Positions 63,088 through 64,000 of a stretch of DNA of 64,000 bases are shown in pieces. A program made the position numbers and the translations under genes. Origin of the DNA: Ochotona curzoniae. Its lineage: Eukaryota > Chordata > Mammalia > Lagomorpha > Ochotonidae. The number at the start of each line of letters is the position of its first letter. The stretch's first letter is position 1. The notes beneath the pieces were generated by a model, which was not told the DNA's origin, ran no database searches, and saw only the letters and a program-made list of their open reading frames with translations. The DNA lies in assembly GCF_017591425.1 (NCBI RefSeq), contig NW_024464918.1, forward strand, positions 23,588,001-23,652,000. The letters are read 5' to 3'.

Positions 63088-63407
63088 TTTATTTTTATTA
63101 TTATTTATTTTTATTGGAAAGGCGGATATACAGAGAGGAGAGACAGAGAGGAAGGTCTTCCGTCCGATGATTCACTCCCCAAGTGAGCGCAACGGCTGAT
63201 ACTATGCCGATCCGAAGCCAGGAGCCTCTTCCGGGTCTCCCACACGGGTGCAGGGTCCCAAAGCTTTGGGCCGTCTTCGACTGCTTTCCCGGGCCACAGG
63301 CAGGGAGCTGGAAGGGAAGCGGGGCTGCCGGGATAGAACTGGCGCCCATATGGGATCCCGGGCGTGCAAGGCGAGGACCTTAACCACTGCGCCACCGTGC
63401 CGGGCCC
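63057..63407 (-). repeat. Youngest-looking C-repeat SINE, 14-bp target duplication
   Basis: A T run of about 30 bases heads an antisense copy very close to the inferred consensus. tatcggtagctttt flanks it at 63043-63056 and 63408-63421. Confidence 0.97.
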
Positions 63408-63589
63408 TATCGGTAGCTTTTTAGCAGCCAACTTCCTTGTCCCATGGATTGAGGCTACTATAACCCAGAGGTTTGAGAAACCTTTTAGCACCATATCTGA
63501 GTCACAGTAATTTATGGAGCTAGTGACTGCATTTTAACTTTTTCACTGCCCCGTCTGCTTTTTTCTTTCTGAATTCATGTTTATTGTAC

Positions 63590-63915
63590 TTTTTAAAGAT
63601 TTAATTTTACTAAAAAGGCAGATATACAAAGAGGAGGAAAGACAGAGAGGAATATCTACCATCTGATGATTCGCTCCCCAAGTGACCACCAAGCCTGGAG
63701 ATGAGGTGATCTGAAGCTAGGAGCCCGGAGCCTCTTTCAGGTCTCCCACATGGGTGCAGGGTCCCAAAGCTTTGGGCTGTCCTTGACTACTTTCCCATGC
63801 CACAAGCAGGGAGCTGGGTGGGAAGCGGGGCTGCTGGGATTAGAACTGGCACCCATGTGGGATTCCAGCACATGCAAGGCAAGAACTTTAGCTGCTGGGC
63901 TACCACGCTGGGCCC
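63590..63915 (-). repeat. C-repeat SINE
   Basis: ttttaaagatttaattttactaaaaagg to ctaccacgctgggccc. Confidence 0.88.
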
Positions 63916-64000
63916 TGTTTATTGGTTTATATATATATCACTGGCTCAAGATGTCACTGCAAACAGGATGGTTCTGGTCATAGAGTGTCTACTCCTTTAT

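Overview
The window is mammalian nuclear DNA. It has intron-split coding exons, a CpG island and a very dense load of interspersed repeats. The commonest repeat is a tRNA-derived SINE of about 330 bp with the head 'gtggcgcagtgcttaagg', a B-box-like 'ggttctaatcccgg' and an A-rich '(ccaataaaaataaataaat)' tail. I recognise this as the lagomorph C repeat (CSINE). The youngest copies look more like the pika (Ochotona) form than the rabbit form I remember, so a pika is my best guess. The order is confident and the genus is tentative.

Layout. Positions 1-17 kb are intergenic: C repeats, MIR and L2 relics, two CTCF-like motifs (12141 and 12845) and a nested SINE (16.1-16.7 kb). Positions 17171-26908 carry all three coding exons of GRXCR2 on the plus strand. 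They encode an intact 243-residue protein with clean phase-0 splice junctions. Positions 27-46.6 kb are intergenic and repeat-rich, with a TAAT-rich unique block at 31.6-31.9 kb, an MLT1-like LTR at 33.7-34.05 kb, a SINE fold-back at 35.6-36.0 kb and a tandem run of three SINE pieces at 38.3-39.1 kb. A CpG island at about 46.7-47.4 kb covers exon 1 of PRELID2 (47098-47172, plus strand). Exon 2 lies 15 kb downstream (62146-62203). The rest of PRELID2 lies beyond the right edge.

GRXCR2 is an inner-ear stereocilia protein and PRELID2 belongs to the mitochondrial PRELI/MSF1 lipid-transfer family. I know of no functional link. They are neighbours in the same relative orientation in human 5q32, so this is conserved synteny. 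SH3RF2, the next human neighbour on the GRXCR2 side, is not visible here.

I found no undescribed molecular system. The observations most worth checking are the tandem in-frame splice donors of GRXCR2 exon 1, the paired CTCF-like motifs, the homeodomain/RUNX motif cluster at 31.6-31.9 kb, the EGR1 site and CACCC palindrome in the PRELID2 promoter, and several SINE rearrangements. Repeat boundaries were set by eye and may be off by 10-20 bases. Family names for the old repeats are from memory.
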